Positions 25,228 through 33,119 of a stretch of 64,000 nucleotides of DNA are shown piece by piece. Position numbers and translations under genes: made by a program. The stretch spans positions 62,001 through 126,000 of the forward strand of contig CBDFGJ010000002.1 of assembly GCA_965247035.1 (NCBI GenBank), in the 5' to 3' direction. The notes below the pieces were generated by a model. The model was not told the DNA's origin and did not search any database. It saw only the letters and a list, made by a program, of their open reading frames with translations. Source of the DNA: Azophilus sp965247035 (GTDB taxonomy: Bacteria > Pseudomonadota > Gammaproteobacteria > Pseudomonadales > Azotimanducaceae). The first letter of the stretch is position 1; each line of letters starts with the position of its first letter.

Positions 25228-27505
25228 AGATGCGAACCGAGGCTCCTTGGTCGACCAGGACCTGCCTGTGCGTGGTTCTGGACGCGCCGCTCAAGGGGTT
25301 GTCCCGCAGGTCCACGATGTCCCCGGATCCCAAGCCGCCGGCCTCCGCGTTCGCGGCCAAGGGCGAGATGTCCGTTATCAGGTTGTCCCTAAGGCCCAGA
25401 CTCAATAGGCTGAGCAGCCCCGACAGCGGCTCCAGGTCGGTTATCTGGTTGCCGTCAAGCCCAAGATCCGCCAGTCTCGTGGCGACCTCCAAGCCGGCCA
25501 GGTCCGTGACGTCGTCCGCGTCGTCATCCGGGGTGATGTCCACCGCTGTCAGGGTGGTCAGCCTGTCCGCCATGTCCCGTGTGGTGATCAGCTCGCCTTC
25601 GGAGAGGAACAGCCAGCCGAAGACGGCCGCCCGCAGGGTCGGGTCCGGGATCGGGGCCCCCTCGAACTGCACCAGGACCCCGCGGCCGCGCAGGGTCGGT
25701 ATGTGCCGGTTGAAGTTGTCGCTAAGGGTGTTGCGCCCGTCCATGTCAGTGTTGTCCTCCACATTGACAATGTCGCCGACGCCCAACCCCGTATTGTGGA
25801 TCAACGGCTCGATGCTCGCTACTTGGTTGGATTTAAGGTTGATCATCGTCAGGGAGATCAGATCCGACAGCGTGTCGAGGCTTCTCACCTCGTTGGAGCT
25901 TAGGTCCAAGAACGTCAGGTCGGTAAGGTACGACAACGGGTTGATGTTGATTATCCGGTTGGACCTGAGGTTTAGTATCCTCATGCTGTGGAGGTCCGAC
26001 AGATGCTCAATGTCGCTTATGTCGTTGAAGCCGAGGTTCAGCCCCGTCAGGTTGGTTAGGTTCGACAACGCCTCCAGGCCGTCCACGTCGTTCAGTTGAT
26101 TGGAGCCTAGATCCAACACCGTCAGGTTGATCAAGCCCGACAGCGGATCGAGGTTTTCTATCTCGTTGGAGCTAAGATCAAGCGTCATCAGGTTGGTCAA
26201 ACCCACCAGCGGACTGATGTCCTCTATCTCGTTGTGGCTGAGGTCAAGCGTCATCAGGCTGGTCAAGCCCGACAGCGGGCCGATGTCCCCTATCTCATTG
26301 TCGCCGAGGTTCAGCGTCGCCAGTTCGGTGGCTATCTCCAGGCCGGTCAGGTCCTGAACGCCGGCGGCTGGCGCCGTCAATGCGGTCAATAGGACCAAGT
26401 CCCGCCTGAGGACCGGGTCGCCCGGCTGAAGGTTCAAGGCGAGTGCGATGGCGTTCCGCAGGTAGGGGTCCGGGATGGACACATCCGATTCGGCGGGAGG
26501 CTGCTGCTCGACAGGCGGTTGCGGCTCCGCGGGCGGCGGCGGCTCCACGGGCGGCGGCGGCTCCACGGGCGGCGGCGGCTCCACGGGCGGCGGCGGCTCC
26601 ACGGGCGGTTGCGGCTCCACGGGCGGTTGCGGCTCCGCGGGCGGCTGCGGCTCCACGGGCGGTTGCGGCTCCACGGGCGGTTGCGGCTCCACGGGCGGCT
26701 TCGTTCCGGCGGGCAGTCGTGGAGAGAGCGGCGCAGCGAGCGTGACCCCGGAGGCGGCCAGTGGGGTGGCATCGGCTGCATCGTAGGGGTTGCCGAGCAT
26801 ACTCAGGTAGTCGCCGGCGTCGAGGCCCGGGTTGTCCAGCAGCGGCGAGATGTCTTTGATCCTGTTGTTGGCCAAGATCAGCCACGACAGTTCGGTCAGG
26901 CCGGTCAAGGCGGAGATGTCCTCGATGTCGTTGTGGGCCAAGGACAGCAGCTCCAGTTTGGCCAAGCCGGCCAAGATGGTGATATCGAACAGGCAGGGCC
27001 CGACCGGCGGCCGGCAGTTGCCGTGCAGGTGCAGGTGGGTGAGCCCGTCCAGTCCGGACAGCGGCGAGAGGTCCAGGACGCGGTTGCCGGAAAGGTCGAG
27101 CCAGCGCAATGCGGCCAAGCCGGCCAAGGGCGAAATGTCTTGGACCCGGTTGTCGCCGAGGACGAGGGCGCGCAGCCGGGTCAGCCCGGCCAGTGGCGAG
27201 AGGTCGGAGATCATGTTGGCTTCGAGGTGCAGGGTTGTGAGGTTGACGGCGAATTCGAGGCCCGAGAGGTTGCGGATGCCGTGGTAATCGGCGGACAGGG
27301 TTCGCAGGGAGGCCATGTCGGTCTCGGTGATGGCGCTGCCGGGCTGCTTGCCGAGCAGTTGTTTGAGGATGACGGTTCGGAGGTTCGGGTCCGGGACCTG
27401 CATTGTTTGGGCGGCGGCTAGCTGGCCGAGCGCAAGGACGACGAGGGCGAGTGCGAGTTGGGCTAGGGGTTTCGCCATACGGGAATGTTGTCCGAGTCGC
27501 GTCAT
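25211..27505 (-). CDS. Secreted leucine-rich-repeat protein 2 (internalin-like)
   Basis: 764 residues, paralogue of the gene at 21086 by tandem duplication. The signal peptide, first LRR block (to about residue 275) and C-terminal block are nearly identical. The linker here is built from six-residue PPVEPQ / PPVEPP units instead of 17-residue units, and the second LRR block has different residues at many exposed positions (for example GDNEIGDIGPL and SSNEIENLDPL) while the consensus leucines are kept. The RBS (GGAGG) and upstream 140 bp to the IS end equal those of copy 1, so both are probably expressed alike. A role in adhesion or protein binding is inferred from the fold. Confidence 0.88.
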   Translation of the reverse strand: MTRLGQHSRMAKPLAQLALALVVLALGQLAAAQTMQVPDPNLRTVILKQLLGKQPGSAITETDMASLRTLSADYHGIRNLSGLEFAVNLTTLHLEANMISDLSPLAGLTRLRALVLGDNRVQDISPLAGLAALRWLDLSGNRVLDLSPLSGLDGLTHLHLHGNCRPPVGPCLFDITILAGLAKLELLSLAHNDIEDISALTGLTELSWLILANNRIKDISPLLDNPGLDAGDYLSMLGNPYDAADATPLAASGVTLAAPLSPRLPAGTKPPVEPQPPVEPQPPVEPQPPAEPQPPVEPQPPVEPPPPVEPPPPVEPPPPVEPPPPAEPQPPVEQQPPAESDVSIPDPYLRNAIALALNLQPGDPVLRRDLVLLTALTAPAAGVQDLTGLEIATELATLNLGDNEIGDIGPLSGLTSLMTLDLSHNEIEDISPLVGLTNLMTLDLSSNEIENLDPLSGLINLTVLDLGSNQLNDVDGLEALSNLTNLTGLNLGFNDISDIEHLSDLHSMRILNLRSNRIININPLSYLTDLTFLDLSSNEVRSLDTLSDLISLTMINLKSNQVASIEPLIHNTGLGVGDIVNVEDNTDMDGRNTLSDNFNRHIPTLRGRGVLVQFEGAPIPDPTLRAAVFGWLFLSEGELITTRDMADRLTTLTAVDITPDDDADDVTDLAGLEVATRLADLGLDGNQITDLEPLSGLLSLLSLGLRDNLITDISPLAANAEAGGLGSGDIVDLRDNPLSGASRTTHRQVLVDQGASVRISPSGP

Positions 27506-27717
27506 GGCAGAGTTCCTCCATAAAGCCTGATTTTATTGGACGAGGGTCCGATTCTTGTCGGGTGTTGTCGTCCGCCGCTGTGTTGTGAGCAAAAGTTTTA
27601 TATCACAAGCGCCAAAGTGCAGATATTGTTAGATAATTTGGATAATGGCTCAGTTTGAAATGGTGGCTATATACTTGGCGCACAACCCAATGAAACGACA
27701 ATCAATCATCAACCGCC

Positions 27718-27879
27718 TTATTCATAAAGTGCGCTGCGTACAGCCAAGCCTGTAACAATTACGGCAATGAGGGCAACGCCTAGGATGCCAATGACAGCCC
27801 CAAGAACGCCGCCGACAAAAAAGCAAATTGCGCTTGGCAGCAGGAAAGGGAGCAACTTTTTGAATTTATCGTTCTTCAT
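27718..27879 (-). CDS. 53-residue hydrophobic peptide, copy 2
   Basis: MKNDKFKKLLPFLLPS then SAICFFVGGVLGAVIGILGV and ALIAVIVTGLAVRSALYE. Open, with clear start and stop, and changed at only two residues compared with copy 1 at 23704. Glycine-rich helices (GGVLGAVIGILG) suggest tight packing or oligomers. Too short for confident family assignment. Confidence 0.5.
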   Translation of the reverse strand: MKNDKFKKLLPFLLPSAICFFVGGVLGAVIGILGVALIAVIVTGLAVRSALYE

Positions 27880-28169
27880 GCTTCACCGCCTTAGAAATCG
27901 CATACGGTCAAGGCGTTCGGCCCAGTGGAGAATGACGACAGGATGCGCAAGCGCCAATCGGCGCCCGCCAAAGTCTCCGCGTATTTATTCGGCACTGCGT
28001 CAACCACTATTGGGGCAGGCCTTCAGCGCTAGAGCGATAATTGTTGCTGATTGTTGCTGGTTGTTGCTAATTCCCAATTTTCCTGATGAAATGATTATCC
28101 CCGATTGGCATGGGGATAGTTGACAATCTCAATTGACACTAACAAAGAGACAGCTCAAATGAGTCTCAA

Positions 28170-28430
28170 ATGAGTAAGGAAAACAAGCAGGTTCTGAATG
28201 GCGGTGCCGACGCGCTGGCGAAGGCAATACGGCAGGTGTTCCAGCGGAATCATGAGGCGTCCAAGGCGGACTTTGACGAAGCGATGGAAGGGCTTGAAAA
28301 CCGTCTTTCTGGTCGCATGGATACATGGATTCATGGATTCATGGATACAATGAATAAAACCACAAACGAAAACATGCAATTGCAGTTTGCCGAACAGGAG
28401 TCACGACTCGTCAAATTGTGGAAGTCCTAA
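28170..28430 (+). CDS. 86-residue hydrophilic cargo protein of unknown function
   Basis: Starts MSKENKQVLNGGADALAKAI and is mainly helical and charged (VFQRNHEASKADFDEAMEGLENRL), with a coiled-coil-like character. The coding DNA has a short internal repeat (atggattcatggattcatgg) that encodes GRMDTWIHGFMDTMN. The homologous gene in unit 1 is broken by a one-base deletion. Not recognised. Confidence 0.45.
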   Translation: MSKENKQVLNGGADALAKAIRQVFQRNHEASKADFDEAMEGLENRLSGRMDTWIHGFMDTMNKTTNENMQLQFAEQESRLVKLWKS

Positions 28431-28489
28431 AAGACAGTTTGGGCTGCTTGGACTGACGCATGGATTCACGCCCAATATGAGGAAATGAA

Positions 28490-28687
28490 ATGCCTAATCG
28501 ACCACGCGACACCAACAGGCTGGCGATGGCGGTTGCGGATATCGCCACCGGCCATGCCCGCAACGATTCCCATGACCGGCCATCGGACCGGGCGGCGGGT
28601 GGCCATGCCCGCGCCGCCAAGTTGACCGCCGAACGGCGCAGGGAAATAACCATGCAGGACGTCTTGGCCAAGCGTTGGCGCCCATAA
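28490..28687 (+). CDS. 65-residue basic protein
   Basis: MPNRPRDTNRLAMAVADIATG at the start and HARAAKLTAERRREI near the end recall a widespread family of small basic bacterial proteins with the plan PRDPN.LA..I.D.ATG ... GG..RA..L....R..IA..AA..RW. The glycine-rich middle and the final helix are degraded here. RBS GAGG lies before the ATG. It may also be the displaced 5' part of the following HNH frame. Confidence 0.4.
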   Translation: MPNRPRDTNRLAMAVADIATGHARNDSHDRPSDRAAGGHARAAKLTAERRREITMQDVLAKRWRP

Positions 28688-28712
28688 CAAAAACCACCTG
28701 TACGGCGAACAA

Positions 28713-28901
28713 ATGGGCGATTGCAACGGATGCGGCACCCACTTCAAGCTTCACAACCTGGAAGTGGACCACATAACTCCACGAGCGAAAGGTGGCACGG
28801 ATCACATATCCAACCTCCAGTTCCTGTGCGGGCACTGCAACCGTGTCAAGGGCGACCGGGGCATGGCTTATCTCAGCACGAAACTCCAAATAGCGGCATA
28901 A
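28713..28901 (+). pseudogene. HNH endonuclease, N-terminally broken
   Basis: 62 codons with a complete HNH core: C4..C7 (CNGC), D19-H20 (EVDHITPRAKGG), N34 and C39..C42-N43 (CGHCNRVKGDRG). The coding frame extends upstream without an ATG (NKNHLYGEQ, a segment usual in this family) before losing sense, so the start is lost or frameshifted against the 65-residue frame. HNH proteins of this type often accompany or are fused to TSPPY methyltransferases in restriction systems; a methyltransferase relic is found at 24748. Confidence 0.6.
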
Positions 28902-28951
28902 ATTGAGCAAAAACAATTGCATTGCATGGAAATGCAAGTATTACGATCAAT

Positions 28952-29842
28952 ATGAATACGATAACAACCCAAACCAAAACCTTGGTTCTAAAATGCTTGG
29001 TTGAGGGCATAAGCATCGGATCCACGGCCCGCATCGCGGACGTTTCACGCAACACCGTCACCAAGCTGCTGATTGATGCTGGCAAGGTCTGCGCCAAGCA
29101 TCAGGATCGGGCGCTGCGCGGCCTTCCTTGCTCCCGCATCGAAGTCGATGAGGTTTGGAGCTTCGTTTACGCGAAGGAAAGAAACGTGCCCAGAGCCAAG
29201 TCCACGCCCGCCGAGGCTGGAGACGTTTGGACGTGGACGGCGATTTGTGCGGACACCAAATTGGTGCCGTCATGGATCATCGGAGACCGCACCAGCGCCA
29301 CAGGCATTGAGTTCATGGACGACCTACGATCACGGTTGGCCAACCGAGTTCAGACCACCAGTGACGGCCACAAGGCGTATTTGGATGCCGTGGAAAGCGC
29401 GTTTGGCGATGACGTTGACTACACTGTGTTAATAAAGCTCTACGGTCCATCCAGCAACGATAAGCACCCTGAGGCCCGCTATAGCCCTAGCCCGTGCATT
29501 GGCGCCGAAAAGAGGCGCATCGAGGGAGCGCCTAATGTCGCTTTGGTCAGCACGTCACACGTTGAGCGGCAGAACCTACACATGAGAATGTCGATGCGCC
29601 GCTTCACGAGGCTGACCAATGCCTTCAGCAAGAAGATTGAGAACCATGCACACTCCGTTGCTCTGCACTTCATGCACTACAATTTTTGCCGGCTCCACCA
29701 AACCTTGGGAATCACGCCAGCTATGAAGGCTGGCGTCACGGAACATCCTTGGGAGGTCGGCGATATCGTCAAGATGGTTGAGGATGCCACTCCAGCACCG
29801 AATCGGCCCAAGACCTACCGTAAACACCAAATTTCAAACTGA
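28952..29842 (+). CDS. IS1-like DDE transposase
   Basis: 296 residues. An N-terminal helix-turn-helix (CLVEGISIGSTARIADVSRNTVTKLL) is followed by a DDE-type domain: first D in IEVDEVWSFVYAKE, second D in TTSDGHKAYLDAVE, and the conserved late block HVERQNLHMRMSMRRFTRLTNAFSKK with the catalytic glutamate. The tail HYNFCRLHQTLGITPAMKAG is typical of IS1-superfamily single-frame transposases. ATG at 28952 is preferred to the TTG at 28922. The gene runs into the right terminal repeat. It looks intact. Confidence 0.85.
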   Translation: MNTITTQTKTLVLKCLVEGISIGSTARIADVSRNTVTKLLIDAGKVCAKHQDRALRGLPCSRIEVDEVWSFVYAKERNVPRAKSTPAEAGDVWTWTAICADTKLVPSWIIGDRTSATGIEFMDDLRSRLANRVQTTSDGHKAYLDAVESAFGDDVDYTVLIKLYGPSSNDKHPEARYSPSPCIGAEKRRIEGAPNVALVSTSHVERQNLHMRMSMRRFTRLTNAFSKKIENHAHSVALHFMHYNFCRLHQTLGITPAMKAGVTEHPWEVGDIVKMVEDATPAPNRPKTYRKHQISN

Positions 29843-30548
29843 GCCACTACCCGAAGTTTGGTCATATTCCGTCACGGCGGAATGTCTTGTTATGAAGGTT
29901 TAACCACCTATGTTTTCAGAACCTTTCCGCAGTTTCTTGATCTATTTCGTAGAATATTTGGGCTAGGCGCCAGCGCGGCGGTCCCGTTGCGGGAACACTT
30001 AGAGCGTCACGGAACACCTTTGGGAGGTCGGCGATATCGTCAAGATGGTTGAGGATGCCACTCCAGCACCGAATCGGCCCAAGACCTACCGTAAACACCA
30101 AATTTCAAACTGAGCCACTACCCGAAGTTTGGTCATATTCCGTCACGGCGGAATGTCTTGTTATGAAGGTTTAACCACCTATGTTTTCAGAACCTTTCCG
30201 CAGTTTCTTGATCTATTTCGTAGAATATTTGGGCTAGGCGCCAGCGCGGCGGTCCCGTTGCGGGAACACTTAGAGCGTCACGGAACACCTTTGGGAGGTC
30301 GGCGATATCGTCAAGATGGTTGAGGATGCCACTCCAGCACCGAATCGGCCCAAGACCTACCGTAAACACCAAATTTCAAACTGAGCCACTACCCGAAGTT
30401 TGGTCATATTCCGTCACGGCGGAATGTCTTGTTATGAAGGTTTAACCACCTATGTTTTCAGAACCTTTCCGCAGTTTCTTGATCTATTTCGTAGAATATT
30501 TGGGCTAGGCGCCAGCGCGGCGGTCCCGTTGCGGGAACACTTAGAGCG
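29739..30548. repeat. 271-bp tandem repeats at the IS right end (three copies of the flank)
   Basis: After the IS right end (29850) a 156-bp flank is followed by a 115-bp piece of the IS end, then flank, IS piece and flank again: flanks 29851-30006, 30122-30277 and 30393-30548, IS pieces 30007-30121 and 30278-30392. Period exactly 271 bp and copies identical. Each flank contains ATTCCG-N6-CGGAAT and ends with the last bases of the serine hydrolase gene. No other gene is visible in 29847-30540. Confidence 0.95.
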
Positions 30549-31719
30549 CATCCGCCAAGGCCGAGATCAGGGCCGCCCGATGCGCCCGCAATTCATCGTC
30601 ACCGGCGTTGGGCCAAGCGGCATGTTGAGCGATGACGATCTTGCGCGTCGGGTCAACCCAGATCATTTGCCCGAAGATGCCAAGGCCGGCGTAGACGCCC
30701 TCGCCCATCAACCACCAATAGTAGCCGTAACCCGGATAAGCGGGGGATGGGGTGACGGATTGCCGCATCCAACCCGGCGGCAGCACCCGCCGCCCGGTGC
30801 CGGGAATCACCCCGTCGCTCAACGCGAACAGGCCAATGCGGGCGTAATCCCGCAGGGTGGCGTTGATGCAGCAGCCACCGTACTCATGGCCGCCAGGCTG
30901 ATCAATCAACCAACTCGCATCCGCCTCCATGCCAAAAGGTCGCCAGATCTTGTAGGACAAGTAGGTGGTTAGGTTGTTGCCGATGGCAGCCCGCAAGACC
31001 GACCCGGCGATGCTGGTTTCACCCGTGTTGTAGTTGAACTGAACGCCCGGCGGCGCCGACCGAGGCAACCCGCGCATATAGCGCAGCAGGGCCATACCGC
31101 CGCCCGGCGCTTGCGCCGTATCGGATTCGGGGTCCGCATAGTCTTCGTTCCAAACCACCCCGGACGACATCTGCAAAATGTGCCGGATGCTCACCTCGTC
31201 ATAGACCCCGCCTCGCAAACGCGGCAAGTAGTCCACCACGAGATCATCCAGGCTTTCTATGTATCCGTCCTGAACGGCGGCGCCGATCAACATGCTGACG
31301 ACGGATTTGGCGATGGAGAATGATATCCAGCGATTGTCGGCGTTGTTGCCGAGGCCGTAACGCTCCAGCCGCACTCGGCCGTCCCTGACGGCGATCAACC
31401 CAGCGATGCGCTGGCTCTCCATGTACTCGTCCAGGGTGCGGCTTAGGCCGTCATGCCTATAACGAAATGCGGAGAAGTCGTCGAACTTCAAGGTGAGCGG
31501 ATAGGGCTGATCGCCAGCTTCAACTTGCCGCGTGTTGTAGATGCGGTCTATGGCCCGGTAGCCAGTGACCTGCTGCTCCGGCGGCCAGAACAGAATGCCC
31601 TCGTCGCCGTGTAGATCGACCTCCTCCGCCCAAGCCGAACCGACCGCCAACCAAGCCCCAAGTAGCCCAACCATCATTCGCTTGCCGCTGAATGTCGCTT
31701 TCCTCCCACTGCTGCCCAT
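30541..31719 (-). CDS. Secreted beta-lactamase-fold serine hydrolase
   Basis: 392 residues, with a signal peptide (MMVGLLGAWLAVGSAWA). The serine beta-lactamase/class C fold is shown by SIAKSV (the SxxK nucleophile motif, about residue 134), an aromatic YNT in FNYNTGETS at the place of the YxN motif, and the late GLGIFGQMIWVDPTRKIVI strand. Such proteins are esterases, peptidases or D-alanyl peptidases more often than true beta-lactamases; no resistance role can be claimed. The stop codon abuts the 271-bp repeats. Divergent from the acyl-CoA dehydrogenase gene. Confidence 0.85.
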   Translation of the reverse strand: MGSSGRKATFSGKRMMVGLLGAWLAVGSAWAEEVDLHGDEGILFWPPEQQVTGYRAIDRIYNTRQVEAGDQPYPLTLKFDDFSAFRYRHDGLSRTLDEYMESQRIAGLIAVRDGRVRLERYGLGNNADNRWISFSIAKSVVSMLIGAAVQDGYIESLDDLVVDYLPRLRGGVYDEVSIRHILQMSSGVVWNEDYADPESDTAQAPGGGMALLRYMRGLPRSAPPGVQFNYNTGETSIAGSVLRAAIGNNLTTYLSYKIWRPFGMEADASWLIDQPGGHEYGGCCINATLRDYARIGLFALSDGVIPGTGRRVLPPGWMRQSVTPSPAYPGYGYYWWLMGEGVYAGLGIFGQMIWVDPTRKIVIAQHAAWPNAGDDELRAHRAALISALADAL

Positions 31720-31800
31720 ACGCTAGGTTCCTGTGCCATTCCAACCGACTAGGGGTAGAATGGTCCAATTTCCAACGTCAAACTGCAAGTGGGGGAACCA

Positions 31801-33060
31801 ATGCCGGAAGAGAACGGCCTGAACGCCGACCTATATGACCTAACCATGTCCGTGGCGGCGGAACCGCTGCGGGCGGCGGTGCAAAAACACATCGCTGAGA
31901 ACGTGGAGCCGATCACGGCAGAGTTCTTCGCGCTTGGCGAGAACCGTGAGGACCGCTGGAGCTGGGCACCCGGCCAGTTGGAGCTGCTGGAGGGGGCCAA
32001 GAACAAGGCCAAGGAGTCCGGCCTTTGGAACTTCTTCCTGCCCGACGCCGAAACCGGCGAGGGACTGAAGAATTTGGACTACGCCTACATCGCCGCCGAA
32101 CTGGGCAAGAACCCATTGGCGTCCGAATCGCTCAATTGCAGCGCTCCGGACACCGGCAACATGGAGGTACTGGAGCGGGTGGGCACTGCGGAGCAAAAGG
32201 AGCAGTGGCTGAAGCCCTTACTGAACGGCGAAATCCGATCCTGCTACGGTATGACCGAGCCGAACCTCGCTTCGTCGGACGCCAAGAACATCGGCACCCG
32301 AGCCGTGCTTGAAGGAGACGAATGGGTCATCAACGGCGAGAAATTCTACATTTCCGGGGCCGGGGACCCACGCTGCAAGATCATGATCTGCATGGTCAAG
32401 ACCAGCCCGGACGCGCCGCCGCACCGGCAGCAGTCCCAGATCCTGGTACCCTTGGACGCGCCCGGGCTGACCATCATCGGCCCCATGCATGTGTTCGGCC
32501 ATGACGACGCGCCCCACGGCCACATGCATCTGAAGCTCGACAACGTGCGGGTACCCAAGGAGAACATCTTGCTTGGCGAAGGACGTGGCTTCGAGATCTC
32601 CCAAGTGCGCTTGGGGCCAGGCCGCATCCACCATTGCATGCGCTCCATCGGCCAAGCGGAGAAAGCACTGGACCTGATGGTGCGGCGCGGGTTGAGCCGT
32701 GAGGCGTTCGGCCGACCCATCGCCCAGTTGGGCAAGAACATTGAGGTCATCTCCCGCGCCCGCATTGAAATCGAAGCCATGCGGCTAATGGTGCTGCAAG
32801 CCGCCAAGGCGATGGATGTGCTCGGCAATCAGGAAGCGCGCATCTGGGTGCATATGGTCAAGGCCATGGTGCCGGAGAGGGTTTGCCAGATCATCGACCA
32901 AGCGATACAGATCCACGGCGCCACTGGCGTGTCGCAATGGACACCCTTGGCGGCGATGTACACCGGGCAGCGCACGCTCCGCTTGGCTGATGGTCCCGAC
33001 GAAGTGCATCACTTGGTGGTTGGCCGCGCCGAGTTGCGTAAGTACGGCGGCTCCGCATAG
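31801..33060 (+). CDS. Acyl-CoA dehydrogenase family protein
   Basis: FAD enzyme that introduces a 2,3 double bond into acyl-CoA. 419 residues from the ATG at 31801 (GGGG upstream). Seen: CYGMTEPNLASSDAKNI (substrate/FAD region), LEGDEWVINGEKFYISGAG, GPGRIHHCMRSIGQAEKAL, REAFGRPIAQLGKNIEV, and the C-terminal IHGATGVSQWTPLA and LADGPDEVHHLVVGRAEL. These match the ACAD10/11-like branch, in which the catalytic base is the glutamate of GPDEVH. Substrate chain length unknown. Neighbouring SDR and hydrolase genes suggest a lipid or CoA-ester catabolic set. Confidence 0.92.
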   Translation: MPEENGLNADLYDLTMSVAAEPLRAAVQKHIAENVEPITAEFFALGENREDRWSWAPGQLELLEGAKNKAKESGLWNFFLPDAETGEGLKNLDYAYIAAELGKNPLASESLNCSAPDTGNMEVLERVGTAEQKEQWLKPLLNGEIRSCYGMTEPNLASSDAKNIGTRAVLEGDEWVINGEKFYISGAGDPRCKIMICMVKTSPDAPPHRQQSQILVPLDAPGLTIIGPMHVFGHDDAPHGHMHLKLDNVRVPKENILLGEGRGFEISQVRLGPGRIHHCMRSIGQAEKALDLMVRRGLSREAFGRPIAQLGKNIEVISRARIEIEAMRLMVLQAAKAMDVLGNQEARIWVHMVKAMVPERVCQIIDQAIQIHGATGVSQWTPLAAMYTGQRTLRLADGPDEVHHLVVGRAELRKYGGSA

Positions 33061-33119
33061 CCGAGCTTATCGGGACAGCATCCACCAAGCAGGCCGGAGC
33101 GATTGGCTTGGTTCGGCGA

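Larger units (their letters stand above)
19905..28330. repeat. Imperfect tandem duplication of about 4 kb
   Basis: Unit 1 (19905 to about 24316) and unit 2 (about 24317 to 28330) carry the same order: 3' half of the membrane-protein gene, 78-bp IS derivative, gutted methyltransferase, LRR gene, and left part of the IS1-like element with its small membrane gene. The junction at 24315-24317 joins catggatacatggat (inside a cargo gene of the IS) to aacgctttg (inside the membrane-protein gene). Unit 2 lacks about 330 bp present in unit 1 (20141-20476), and the LRR genes differ in length. Confidence 0.9.
27646..29846 (+). mobile_element. IS1-like insertion sequence with cargo, about 2.2 kb
   Basis: Both ends carry TGGCTCAGTTTGAAAT as inverted repeats (27646-27661 and 29831-29846). 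Inside, left to right: a 53-residue membrane peptide (minus), an 86-residue protein, a 65-residue basic protein, an HNH nuclease fragment and the transposase (all plus). At 2.2 kb it is longer than a simple IS. The extra genes may be passengers or the remains of a neighbouring methyltransferase/HNH locus caught between ends. A target duplication was not recognised. Confidence 0.7.

Noticed and set aside
21860..26200. Diversity-generating retroelement acting on the LRR genes
   Set aside because: No reverse transcriptase and no template repeat are visible, and the differences between the copies are not limited to one base type as far as can be seen by eye.
30541..31719. Antibiotic-resistance beta-lactamase
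   Set aside because: The fold and SxxK are present, but the remaining motifs are those of the broad serine hydrolase/esterase group, so a resistance claim is unsupported.
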